Part shown: positions 18,170-26,660 of the stretch, in pieces
Layout: each line of letters begins with the position of its first letter
How positions within the stretch are numbered: position 1 is the first letter of the stretch
Assembly: GCA_022845955.1 (NCBI GenBank)
Contig: AP025576.1
Location: forward strand, 4,712,001 to 4,776,000
DNA from: Lachnospiraceae bacterium
GTDB lineage: Bacteria; Bacillota; Clostridia; Lachnospirales; Lachnospiraceae
DNA length: 64,000 nucleotides
Reading direction: 5' to 3'
Notes under the pieces: model-generated
The model's input: the letters and a program-made list of their open reading frames with translations, nothing else
The model's database searches: none
What the model was told of the DNA's origin: nothing
Made by a program: the position numbers and the translations under genes

Positions 18170-18892
18170 CTACCTGTCTGAACGGTTACGCTCTCTGTCC
18201 TGCGCCGCTCTTCGCACCGCACCTATCATTTCATCAATCAGACCTTCCCTGTCCTCTGCCCTGGCGATGCTGCTGGAAGCCCCTGTCGCCTGCGCCCCGT
18301 GGTATATAAGCGGATACACATCCTCTGCGCTTGTAATCCCCGCCCCCTGCAGCACGAGAATATGAGGATTGATGCTATGCACCGCGTCGATAGAAGCGCT
18401 GACATAATCCATGGAACGTTTTCCCGCCTGCCCGGATCCTATCAGCGCTTCCGGTTCCGCCACAATGATATCCGGTTCCAGACAGGCAATTGCGCGGGCC
18501 TGCGCGATGGTATCGGCACACACGATTACGGCAAGGCCGATCCCGTGCGCCCGCCGGATGGTTTTTTCCAGCGTACCCAGACTCAGCGGCTTCTCACAGT
18601 GGTTCAGCATGACGCCCGCGGCACCGGCGGCTTTCACCGCTTCCGGCAGGATATCCGCAAGCCCTCTTCCCGGTTCCAGCAAATCCATATGGGGCGCATA
18701 GACAAACAGCCTTTTCACCGCTTCCGCCACCCGGCGTATTTCCGTGTAGGGTGTGGTAAAGATGATATCCACACCGTATTTTTCGGAAGCCCTGTCCGCT
18801 GCCAGGGCCAATTCTAAAATATCATCTCCGTAGAGATACGATTTCGGCCCGATTTCAAAAAAGGGCGGAACCGGCACATTCTTCCGTTTCAT
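18170..18892 (-). CDS. Triose-phosphate isomerase-like sugar-phosphate isomerase
   Basis: A 240-residue TIM-barrel protein of the triosephosphate isomerase superfamily. The catalytic triad is conserved: Lys17 in EIGPKSYL (in place of the usual NWK), His98 in MLNHCEK and Glu146 in IVAEPEALIGSG. The divergent N-terminus indicates that it is not the housekeeping TpiA; related family members isomerise erythrulose phosphates in tetritol catabolism. It may convert a product of the aldolase encoded downstream. ATG at 18892 has AGGAG five bases before it; a GTG at 18907 that overlaps the upstream stop is the alternative. Confidence 0.8.
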   Translation of the reverse strand: MKRKNVPVPPFFEIGPKSYLYGDDILELALAADRASEKYGVDIIFTTPYTEIRRVAEAVKRLFVYAPHMDLLEPGRGLADILPEAVKAAGAAGVMLNHCEKPLSLGTLEKTIRRAHGIGLAVIVCADTIAQARAIACLEPDIIVAEPEALIGSGQAGKRSMDYVSASIDAVHSINPHILVLQGAGITSAEDVYPLIYHGAQATGASSSIARAEDREGLIDEMIGAVRRAAQDRERNRSDR

Positions 18893-18903
18893 CCTGGCTC
18901 CTC

Positions 18904-19404
18904 TCACTCTCCCATAACCATCACCTGCACCACCCGCTTACGCGCACGGACCTGATCCCAGTCGATGAAATAGGTATAGCCGAATTCCCCCAGATCCATT
19001 TTCCCTTCTTCGATTGCGATGCATTCCGAACGCCCGAAAAAACAGGAACGTAAATGGGCATCCGTATTCAGGCTGGTCCAGGGACCGGGTTCTCCCACAC
19101 TGTCCCCGAACTCCACATGCTTCGGTCCGGGGTGGAGATACTGGTTTTCCACCCGGCAGGTAGGTACCAGCCGCTCCATGATATTGCACAGATCCTGCTG
19201 GAGATATTCCAGGCCGAAATAGGTCCTGTCATGAGAGCATTCCTGCACCATGACGGAGCAGGTGGTGTGGTGGGAATAAACAGTCACCATACCGTTGCGG
19301 ACGCCGGACTTTTTCACAATCTCATTTACCTGTTCCGTAATATTATGGAAGGTCGGGTGCTGTCCTTCCGACTGTACTTCTATTTTTTCCCTGCAAAAAA
19401 TCAT
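18904..19404 (-). CDS. YjbQ family (UPF0047) protein
   Basis: A 166-residue protein of the YjbQ family, with the signature HHTTCSVMVQECSHD and further conserved GPWTSLNTDAHLRS and KMDLGEFGYTYFIDWD. Some members show weak thiamin-phosphate-synthase activity, but the physiological role is unsettled, and genes of this family recur inside sugar-catabolic operons. AGGAGG is 11 bases from the ATG at 19404 and only two from a TTG at 19413, so the ATG is preferred. Its stop overlaps the alternative GTG start of the TIM-like gene, which points to translational coupling. Confidence 0.88.
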   Translation of the reverse strand: MIFCREKIEVQSEGQHPTFHNITEQVNEIVKKSGVRNGMVTVYSHHTTCSVMVQECSHDRTYFGLEYLQQDLCNIMERLVPTCRVENQYLHPGPKHVEFGDSVGEPGPWTSLNTDAHLRSCFFGRSECIAIEEGKMDLGEFGYTYFIDWDQVRARKRVVQVMVMGE

Positions 19405-19461
19405 CGCTGCCAAAACCTCCTTTCCGTAACCGTCCAGACCTATCTGAACGATTACATCCGG

Positions 19462-20925
19462 CTATCTGCCGAACAGCCGGTTTGCTTCTTCAATCAGCAA
19501 GGCCGCCAGCAAATCGCCTCCCTCCGGCCCCACATAGGTGGATGCCGGCTCGCTGCTGTAGGATCCCCCCGCTATCGCCGCACGGGTTGGCAGATAATCC
19601 GCATAACCGTTGCACAGCTGGATATGAAAGACATTCCGCGCTCTGCAGCCGGCCCGGATACGAAGCCCGTATTCCGTAAAAAGTTCAAAGGGATGGGTGA
19701 CAAACACGGAATCCTGCAGGCGGAGGATATGCAGCTCCGCCGGAAAGGTACGGCTTTTCTGCTGCAGGGCATAGCGTTCGGCTATTCCGACAGGACCATA
19801 CAGCTTTAACTGATCGGTAATGCCCATGCGTTTTCCTTCCGTAAAACGGCCCCGGAAGTCCCGGATGATTTGTTCCGCTTCCCGGTATTCTTCCTCTCCC
19901 ACGGTCCGCAGTGGCAGCTCCTTATGTACTATGCGGTGCTCCAACACAGGCCGGCTCCCTTTTCTTCCCAGGGCTGTGCGGTATCCCCGCACAACGGCTT
20001 CGGCAATCCGTTCCCCGATGGCTTCGCAGGTTCCGGTCATGTCGAGGTTCCGGAAAACTTCCTCCTCCTGGGCGCTCCAGCGCAGCAGCTCCTCATGATT
20101 ATCCTTGCTGATACGCACCAGATCCAAAGGGTTCTGGTCACCCGCCGCCCCGCACAGAGGCAGGATATGGATATTCCCCAGCCTTTCCCGGATATGGTTT
20201 CTGGCATAATGCCAATAATCCGCGGATATAAAAGAATGCAGCTCCATCACCTGGGCCGGGCAGGGGACAGCGACGGCTGCGCCGGTGAGCGTCCCGGCTT
20301 CATCCCAGGTATAAAGCATCGTGACCGTCGGATCCGTGCTTCCTTCGAACCGCAGGAAGTCCGTCCGTGAACAGTCCCCATACATCCTCGCACTTTCGTG
20401 ATCGCCGTTTCCAAATACCGGCCGGCGGTTAAAGCCTACCACGGCATAATCCTCCGCCGTGCCGGCGCTTCCTTCCCTGCGGTTTTCCCATGCGTCCATA
20501 ATCAGGCATTCGATCCGGTCCGACAGGTATTGTCTGCCTTCTTCGCCGCAAAGGATGTTCTCCGGGGCCTCCGGCGTTTCCAGCCTGTCACTTCCCATAT
20601 ACCTTGCCAGCGTTTCATTCCCCACAACACTGAACCGGCTGGAGGTATGGGTATGGGTCGCACACAGGCTGACCTTATCCGGGGCCGGCCCCTTTCTCTT
20701 TGCCAGCCTGCGCCGTATTTCCGCCGTGAGGAAGTCGGGCACAGCCACCGTATCCATGGATACGAACACGGCCTGCTGATCGCCGTTATCCATAACCAGC
20801 GCGGATGCGGTGATGGGATCATGTACAAATTTGCTCACCCTCACGTACATCTGCCCCGCCAGATATACCGGCCTGTCCGGCGTAATATCCGCAGATGCCC
20901 AGCCTATCCGTAATGTATTCTCCAT
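19462..20925 (-). CDS. Neutral/alkaline ceramidase-like hydrolase
   Basis: A 487-residue protein resembling the N-terminal catalytic domain of neutral/alkaline non-lysosomal ceramidases. The opening LRIGWASADITPDRPVYLAG and the zinc-binding motif CATHTHTSS are typical. True ceramidases are secreted and about 650 residues with a C-terminal Ig-like domain; this one lacks a signal peptide and that domain. Proteins of this shortened class are frequent in sugar operons of Firmicutes and Bacteroidetes, and their substrates are unknown. It lies between the kinase and YjbQ genes, so an amidase or esterase step on an imported glycoside is plausible but unproven. Confidence 0.83.
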   Translation of the reverse strand: MENTLRIGWASADITPDRPVYLAGQMYVRVSKFVHDPITASALVMDNGDQQAVFVSMDTVAVPDFLTAEIRRRLAKRKGPAPDKVSLCATHTHTSSRFSVVGNETLARYMGSDRLETPEAPENILCGEEGRQYLSDRIECLIMDAWENRREGSAGTAEDYAVVGFNRRPVFGNGDHESARMYGDCSRTDFLRFEGSTDPTVTMLYTWDEAGTLTGAAVAVPCPAQVMELHSFISADYWHYARNHIRERLGNIHILPLCGAAGDQNPLDLVRISKDNHEELLRWSAQEEEVFRNLDMTGTCEAIGERIAEAVVRGYRTALGRKGSRPVLEHRIVHKELPLRTVGEEEYREAEQIIRDFRGRFTEGKRMGITDQLKLYGPVGIAERYALQQKSRTFPAELHILRLQDSVFVTHPFELFTEYGLRIRAGCRARNVFHIQLCNGYADYLPTRAAIAGGSYSSEPASTYVGPEGGDLLAALLIEEANRLFGR

Positions 20926-20998
20926 AACAGTTCCTTTCCGCCACGTTTTCTTACGGTCCGCATTCCCTATGCAGACCTGCCCGAACGGCTAATCCCCG

Positions 20999-22516
20999 TC
21001 AGTTCCCGTATTTGCCAAAAACCGGCTCCAGTGCATGATACAAATCAATATAGGCGGCGAACGAACGGTCATAGACGGCCCTGTTCTCCTGTGCGGGTAC
21101 AAAAACCCGTCCAACCCCGGCCACCCTTTTTACGGCGCTGTCAATATCGGGAAAAATGCCGGCCCCCACACCCGCCAGGATTGCCGCTCCCAGGCAGGCA
21201 CATTCCTTTACCGGTATGGTTTCCACCTTTTTTCCGGTGACGTCCGCCTTGATCCGGCACCAGATATCGCTTTTGGCACCGCCCCCCATGGAATAGATGC
21301 CGGAAACCGTCTCCCCGATCCCTTCGATCTGTTCCACATTCCGCCGCAGCATATAAGCCACCGCTTCCAGGATCGCCCTTGAAAAATGCTTCCTCTCATG
21401 CCCCAGGGTCATGCCGTAAAATACCCCTCTTGCCATCGCATTATATTCCGGGTTGCTCGCCCCGCTCAGATGCGGCAGCATTACCAGCCCTTCGCTTCCC
21501 GCAGGGGCCAGCTCCGCTTCCCGGTCAATCAGCCGGTATATGTCAGTCCCTTCCAGGGCTTCCCTGTGCAGGAAACAGCCCGCATACCATTTGAGCACCA
21601 TACCCGCCGTCTGGGACCAGAGAAGGATGGTATACCGGCCCTTTACCGCATGGTTCTGGCAGGTGACGGGCCGTTCCTCACAATACGGGACAAACCCTTC
21701 CACCGCCGCGCTCACCGCCAGGCAGGATCCGGTAGTTTCCGTCACTTCCCCCGGGAATATCTTCCCGGCCCCGATGCTTCCGCAGGTCTGGTCCAACGCG
21801 CCGGTCACCACCAAGGTACCTCCGGAAAGGCCGGTCTGCCCGGAGGCTGCGGCGCTCACCGGCCCCACCGGCCGGCCGCAGCCCATCCTCTCCGGAAGCT
21901 GTTCCTCCGTAATTCCCAGATAACGGAGCATATCCCCCCACCAGCAATCCCGGTTGATGTCATACAAAAGGGAGGAGGCCCATAAATTTTCCTCACAGAC
22001 GTTTCTTCCGGTCAGCCGGTAAATCAGATAATCTTCTAACAGCAGATAATGCTTTGTCCGCTTAAAAGTATCGGGCCTTTCTTCTTTCAGCCATAAAATC
22101 TTGGTGGCGGGCCAGGTCGCCGTCACATCCGCCTGCCCGCTTTTCTCGTAGACAAGCCTTTTCCCGAAATAGGCGCGTATCCTGCCGGCTTCCTTTTCCG
22201 AACGGTTATCCAGCCAGCAGATGGCGTTCATCACCGGTCTGCCGGATTCATCCAGGCAAATCAGTGTCTCTCCCTGGCTGCTGACAGAAAGGGCCAGAAT
22301 CCGTTCCGGCGGTATTCCGCTTTCCGCCAGGAGCCTTTGCAGCAGCCTGCACAGAAGCGCCCAGTAATCCTCCGCCTTGTATTCCACCCATCCGGCTTTT
22401 TGTGTCAGGAGAACGTATTCTTCTTTTACCATATGTACCGCGGCGCCTCTATCCGTATAAAGCCCCAGTTTAAACGAAGTCGTGCCGGCATCTATGCCAA
22501 GTAAATATCCCGTCAT
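20999..22516 (-). CDS. FGGY family carbohydrate kinase
   Basis: A 505-residue sugar kinase of the FGGY family (xylulokinase, fuculokinase, gluconokinase and relatives). The N-terminal phosphate loop is LLGIDAGTTSFKLGLY; the C-terminal ATPase half contains TGALDQTCGSIGAGK and YSMGGGAKSDIWCRI. It should phosphorylate the ketose formed by the isomerase encoded upstream. Substrate cannot be assigned inside the family. Confidence 0.93.
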   Translation of the reverse strand: MTGYLLGIDAGTTSFKLGLYTDRGAAVHMVKEEYVLLTQKAGWVEYKAEDYWALLCRLLQRLLAESGIPPERILALSVSSQGETLICLDESGRPVMNAICWLDNRSEKEAGRIRAYFGKRLVYEKSGQADVTATWPATKILWLKEERPDTFKRTKHYLLLEDYLIYRLTGRNVCEENLWASSLLYDINRDCWWGDMLRYLGITEEQLPERMGCGRPVGPVSAAASGQTGLSGGTLVVTGALDQTCGSIGAGKIFPGEVTETTGSCLAVSAAVEGFVPYCEERPVTCQNHAVKGRYTILLWSQTAGMVLKWYAGCFLHREALEGTDIYRLIDREAELAPAGSEGLVMLPHLSGASNPEYNAMARGVFYGMTLGHERKHFSRAILEAVAYMLRRNVEQIEGIGETVSGIYSMGGGAKSDIWCRIKADVTGKKVETIPVKECACLGAAILAGVGAGIFPDIDSAVKRVAGVGRVFVPAQENRAVYDRSFAAYIDLYHALEPVFGKYGN

Positions 22517-22609
22517 TTTCTTTCTCCCTGCATGTAATGCTATCCCTGTCCCCGCCGTACCGACCCCTTTTGCGGGCAGTGTACAAATCAGGCCGCAGAC
22601 CCGGCCGCT

Positions 22610-23977
22610 TTATAATACGTCCAGATCGGCCAGTCTGCACATCGTCCGGATCAGTTCCGCATGGTTTCCGTAGCTGACAATCGTATGCTGTCCCCCCACC
22701 TTTTGCGCAAATTCCTCAACCGTACAGGAATCCGGGTATATCGCCAGGCTCGGAAGCTGGGGAGCCGGTGCATCCCAGCCGCACTCTTCCCAGACAGGAG
22801 GCTTTTTGGCATCGCCTGTGTAGAAATGCATGGCATACCGCCCCTTCCGGTACAGCAGCCTGGAACATGTGACATATCCCGGCTTTACCCTGGAAACATT
22901 CAGCAGCGAGGAATCCAACAGGCCAAACGCCGCAGGGAGCATGGTGACCGGCCCGTCGGCCGCCGGTTCCGGGATAAAATCAGGAACGCCGGCCAGCAGA
23001 CAGTCTTTGAAGAATTCATAATATTCCAGATAGGGGACCGTCTGATCCGTGGCAAAATGCATCAGAAGCTGTGTGGCCGAACCGAGAATGTCATTTTCCG
23101 GTATTACCTGCACGCCGTATATCCGATTCAGCAGCATGAAAACCATGGCGGGAGGAAAACCCAGCAGCTTTTTCATGCCGTCCACATCCAGCAGCGTCAC
23201 CGCATCGTATCCTCTCTCCTCCACCTTCCTGCCAATCGCCAGCGCATAGCGCACACCCCGTTCCACCGTTTCCTCCGCTCCTGCATCCCGGTTCAGGATG
23301 CACCAGTTCCGGTCAATATACGTTTTCCAGGTTTCGATATCCGCACGGGATACCTTCTCTGCATTCTGCACCATTTCCAGCATTTCGAAGGGTTCCGTCT
23401 CGATGCCGAGGACATGCCGGAGGGAGGTTCCTTCACACTGGGTTCCGTAAAGCAGCATATCACGGTAACCCATCGTGCCGATTTTCGCCTGACGCAGCCT
23501 CTGCAGCGCATATGCGGCCCGGATAAAGGAATCGATCCTCTCCTCCGGGTGTCCCTGATCCATTGTGCTGTATACATAGGAAAACCGGTATCCCATCTCC
23601 TCAAATACAGGACGCAGGGCGGTCGTCCCCGCCTGATCCGCCGTCGTGACGATATGTCCGTTTTCCATCCATCCGCACAGCCCCCACAGAAGCATAGGAA
23701 TATGACGGAAAGGATCCGTTACCTGTATCACCGCGTGGGAAGGGATCCAGCCGGCCACACAGATTACCAGACAGCAGAAACCGCCGCCTTCCAGCTTCCG
23801 AATGGCTTCCTGTGCCGTGCCGTATCCCGGATCATCCAGCACGATCCCCGCATCCACTGCTTCCACGCCCAGCTTACCCAACAGCTTCCACGCCTGATCA
23901 TGCTTGGCCTTCAGCCGTTCATATGGTGTGTTTACTTCCCCGAAACAAACGAATCCCGCTTTTCTGACACTCCTCAT
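22610..23977 (-). CDS. L-fucose/L-arabinose isomerase family protein
   Basis: A 455-residue protein of the L-fucose isomerase-like family. It opens with KAGFVCFGEVNTPYERLKAK and has a Rossmann-like first half (VAGWIPSHAVIQVTDPFRHI) and a C-terminal metal-binding half with VIPENDILGSATQLLMHF. Such proteins interconvert aldoses and ketoses. It is the first gene of the leftward catabolic unit, divergent from the LacI gene, with several TTTGCRCA words in the promoter region. The exact sugar is unknown; distance from true FucI argues against plain fucose. Confidence 0.85.
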   Translation of the reverse strand: MRSVRKAGFVCFGEVNTPYERLKAKHDQAWKLLGKLGVEAVDAGIVLDDPGYGTAQEAIRKLEGGGFCCLVICVAGWIPSHAVIQVTDPFRHIPMLLWGLCGWMENGHIVTTADQAGTTALRPVFEEMGYRFSYVYSTMDQGHPEERIDSFIRAAYALQRLRQAKIGTMGYRDMLLYGTQCEGTSLRHVLGIETEPFEMLEMVQNAEKVSRADIETWKTYIDRNWCILNRDAGAEETVERGVRYALAIGRKVEERGYDAVTLLDVDGMKKLLGFPPAMVFMLLNRIYGVQVIPENDILGSATQLLMHFATDQTVPYLEYYEFFKDCLLAGVPDFIPEPAADGPVTMLPAAFGLLDSSLLNVSRVKPGYVTCSRLLYRKGRYAMHFYTGDAKKPPVWEECGWDAPAPQLPSLAIYPDSCTVEEFAQKVGGQHTIVSYGNHAELIRTMCRLADLDVL

Positions 23978-24067
23978 CCTTACTCCTGTCCGCGTACCCG
24001 GCGCGCACCGGCACTTCGAAGCCTCCCCGCAGCGCCGGAAGCTTCCTGCCCGCCATCCGCTTTTTCC

Positions 24068-24201
24068 TTGTGCAATTTTTGTGCAAAAATCATTCCCAAC
24101 AGCCTTTTTTCATTCAATTTGTTTTATATTTCCCTTGATTCCCTTTGACTATATACTTTATTTGCACATATGTCAATATTTTTTGCGCATATTTTTGCAC
24201 A
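24068..24201. promoter_or_regulatory. Cluster of TTTGCRCA-like operator words
   Basis: The words TTGTGCAA (24068), TTTTTGTGCAAAAA (24076-24089), TTTGCACA (24161), TTTGCGCA (24182) and TTTGCACA (24194) occur within 134 bases of AT-rich sequence just upstream of the isomerase start. Together with the TGCAAATTTGCA palindrome near the LacI gene they suggest several binding sites for that repressor. That LacI binds them is inference. Confidence 0.5.
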
Positions 24202-24328
24202 TTATTTTTTATTTATTGCAGACTTTTGATATTTTATTTGCATTGAATTGCATCCTCTTGCCTGCTATAAAGAGGACCCGGAAAAGAACCAGGAAAAACG
24301 CAAGGCAAACCCTTATGCTCCATTCAGG

Positions 24329-24408
24329 CAGGCCGTTCCGGCCTGTGTTACGGTTCACTCCGTACCGCGCAGTAAATACACAGTACGGAGTGAACCGTAA
24401 ACGGCCTG
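24329..24408. repeat. Nested palindromic element with 18-bp perfect arms
   Basis: TTACGGTTCACTCCGTAC (24348-24365) is the exact inverse of GTACGGAGTGAACCGTAA (24383-24400). Outside it CAGGCCGT (24329-24336) pairs with ACGGCCTG (24401-24408), and a small hairpin AGGCCG-TTC-CGGCCT sits on the left shoulder. It lies between divergent genes, far from either start. No T run makes it a clear terminator. It shares its core with 493-521 and may be a REP-like element. Confidence 0.7.
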
Positions 24409-24480
24409 TTTCACCCATATATTTTTTTTGCATAAATAATAGTGACATTTTCTTCACAATGGGCTATTATAAGATTATAT

Positions 24481-24496
24481 AATGCAAATTTGCATT
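24481..24496. promoter_or_regulatory. 16-bp perfect palindrome upstream of LacI gene
   Basis: AATGCAAATTTGCATT is a perfect palindrome about 90 bases before the LacI start, in a position expected for an autoregulatory operator. Confidence 0.5.
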
Positions 24497-24586
24497 GAGA
24501 AACGAACAGAAACTACTTTGGCTTCCCTATTTTTAACCTGCCGGCTGCCGATGCAGCCAGAAATGCCATGGAACAGGAGGCAAACA

Positions 24587-25573
24587 ATGATTACCTTAAA
24601 GGACATTGCCGCAATCGCCAATGTAAGTACTTCAACTGCTTCACGGGCTTTAAACGACGATCCGCGAATCAGCCCGGAGCAAAGGCTCCGCATCCGGCGG
24701 ATTGCAGAGGAGCAGAATTATAAAAAGCACAAGCTCCGGAAACCGGATGATATGTGGAAGGATGCCGGTATCATTGTCCCGGAAATCAATTCCGGTTATT
24801 ATTCCAATCTTGTCCACATCGCATCCGATCAGTTTGCCAGGCAGCATTATTCTGTCCTGCTCCGTTTAAGCGGTTTCGACAGGGACACTCTGATCCGGCA
24901 TATATTCGGTTTCGGAAAAGCGGACATCCGCTGTGTCCTCATCGTGGCTGATGACGCGGAGCAGATCACGGAGGAAGTGTATCAGGCCCTGCGGCAGACC
25001 CGTATCCCCGCTATGTTTATCACCACCCAGTATAACCCGCACATGGACTATGATTCCATCTATGTGGATGAAACCCGGGGGATACGGGCGGGGGTGGAGT
25101 ATCTTACCGGAAAAGGCTATACCAGGATCGGTTTTATCGGGGAAGAAATGACCCGCGGCAGGCTGAAGGCCTTCCGCAGGGTCATGCAGGAAATCGGGAA
25201 TCCCGTTATCGAAGACTTTATTAAGACCGGCACTTTCCGTGCGGAAGAGGGCGGATACCACTGTATGAAGCAGCTGCTGAACAGGCCGGAACGCCCGGAT
25301 GCTATTTTTGCCGGTTATGATCAGATGGCTGTCGGCGCGCTTAAGGCGATTGACGAGGCCGGCCTGCAGGTCCCGGACGATATAGGGATTATGGGCTTTG
25401 ACAACATTATCATGTCAGCTTATATCCACAAGGGCCTGACCACCATCGAAAACCCTCTGGAGGATATGATATCCATCGCAGTGCGCGTCCTGATGAACCG
25501 CATGCAGAACGGGGATGCCGTTCCCCAGCAGATAGCGCTCAAACCCGAATTGGTGATACGGGAAACCACCTGA
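24587..25573 (+). CDS. LacI family transcriptional regulator
   Basis: A 328-residue repressor. Residues 1-50 hold the LacI HTH and hinge (ITLKDIAAIANVSTSTASRA), and the rest is the periplasmic-binding-like sensor domain with typical DAIFAGYDQMAVGALKAI and IGIMGFDN. The start at 24587 has AGGAGG six bases upstream; an open extension to 24482 runs across the palindrome and is not used. It is divergent from the isomerase-to-aldolase operon and is the obvious candidate to control it. Confidence 0.95.
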   Translation: MITLKDIAAIANVSTSTASRALNDDPRISPEQRLRIRRIAEEQNYKKHKLRKPDDMWKDAGIIVPEINSGYYSNLVHIASDQFARQHYSVLLRLSGFDRDTLIRHIFGFGKADIRCVLIVADDAEQITEEVYQALRQTRIPAMFITTQYNPHMDYDSIYVDETRGIRAGVEYLTGKGYTRIGFIGEEMTRGRLKAFRRVMQEIGNPVIEDFIKTGTFRAEEGGYHCMKQLLNRPERPDAIFAGYDQMAVGALKAIDEAGLQVPDDIGIMGFDNIIMSAYIHKGLTTIENPLEDMISIAVRVLMNRMQNGDAVPQQIALKPELVIRETT

Positions 25574-25603
25574 CCGGCGCATGGCATCTGTGCCTTTTTT
25601 CGT

Positions 25604-25660
25604 AAAAAGACCCGCTGTCAAAACCGCATTCCTCTTACGGTTCCGACAGCGGGTTTCTTC
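25604..25660. terminator. Bidirectional terminator between convergent genes
   Basis: ACCCGCTGTC (25610-25619) pairs with GACAGCGGGT (25645-25654). A short T run follows on the plus strand and a five-T run on the minus strand, so it can end both the LacI transcript and the sulfatase operon. Confidence 0.75.
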
Positions 25661-25667
25661 CGCCGGC

Positions 25668-26660
25668 TCATTGGATATATTTCTTCATGACAGCGGACCA
25701 TCGGTCCGCGATCCGGTAAATTCCGTCAATACCGGGATGGATGAGATCCTGGGAGATGCAGGCCGGATCGTCCAGCAGCTTTGTTCCATCCGTAAATATC
25801 AGCTTTCCTTCCGCGCAGTTCTTCACAATTTCCCGGAATACCTCCGCTCTTTCCTGAAACGCACCGCTGCCGTTAAAGCGGAAGATGCTGGTGGCGAAAA
25901 CCGGACGCTCCTCCCGGGACAGCACCTTAACAAAAGCCTCTACCCTCTCTTCAAACTGTTTCACGGTAAAATCCCCATACAGCATGTTGATTCCCATTTC
26001 CACGGAAGCGAAGTCCCAGTCCTTCCGGCTTACGATATATTCCGCCATCTCTCTTTCCAGGAAAGCGCTTCCGGCATATCCCAGATTCAGATAATCGCAG
26101 CCCAGCTTCTGCGCGATCCGGAACGGATAAGAGCAGGGGGGCGCCAGCGCCAGACTGCCATGGGTAATGGATGAGCCATACGCCAGATAGGTTCTGTCCG
26201 GCAGATCCTCCGGTCCGGGCGGCTCCACCTCCCCTTCCACGCCGAGGAAAAAACAGCGTCCGTAAGGAAGTACCACACGTACCACCTCCGGGTTAAAGGG
26301 GAGGCCGCAGTCCCTGGTTATCCTGTGCAGGATTCCGGGTTCCTCCGGCCCGGGAATGGATAGTACGGTTTCCTGTGTACCGATTGTTTTGCTGGAGTTC
26401 TGCCATCCGCCCTGAAAAGATCCGTAATAGATATATGCGGTCATGGCCTCGCTGCCCGGCTCCGCCTTCAGGTGCAGAACCGCCTCTCCCGATTTGATTT
26501 TAAAACGCAGCTCCACTCCGGTACCGTTAAAACTCACCTGATCCCTGGCGCTTTCATTTAACTGCAGCCGGATCCAATCGGGAACGCGCTGCATGGCATA
26601 TCCCTGCTCCTGTTTTACCAGACTGTCCACGTTATGAAAATCAATTCCCTGAAATACCAT
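25668..26660 (-). CDS. SGNH/GDSL hydrolase family protein
   Basis: A 330-residue protein with an N-terminal beta-rich, carbohydrate-esterase-like domain (to about 150) and a C-terminal SGNH hydrolase domain. Block I is YLAYGSSITHGS (nucleophile Ser), block II LNLGYAGSAF, block III VEMGINML and block V DLIHPGIDG (Asp-x-x-His). It probably removes acetyl or other acyl groups from a glycan. Its start overlaps the end of the upstream sulfatase gene by 20 bases, so the two are translationally coupled. No signal peptide, so it acts in the cytoplasm. Confidence 0.88.
   Translation of the reverse strand: MVFQGIDFHNVDSLVKQEQGYAMQRVPDWIRLQLNESARDQVSFNGTGVELRFKIKSGEAVLHLKAEPGSEAMTAYIYYGSFQGGWQNSSKTIGTQETVLSIPGPEEPGILHRITRDCGLPFNPEVVRVVLPYGRCFFLGVEGEVEPPGPEDLPDRTYLAYGSSITHGSLALAPPCSYPFRIAQKLGCDYLNLGYAGSAFLEREMAEYIVSRKDWDFASVEMGINMLYGDFTVKQFEERVEAFVKVLSREERPVFATSIFRFNGSGAFQERAEVFREIVKNCAEGKLIFTDGTKLLDDPACISQDLIHPGIDGIYRIADRWSAVMKKYIQ

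Noticed and set aside
22661-24148. 495-codon open frame on the plus strand
   Set aside because: Mirror frame of the isomerase gene; no ribosome site and no protein-like pattern.
24329-24408. Intrinsic terminator or riboswitch
   Set aside because: There is no T run next to the stem and no conserved riboswitch core; the element lies between divergent promoters.
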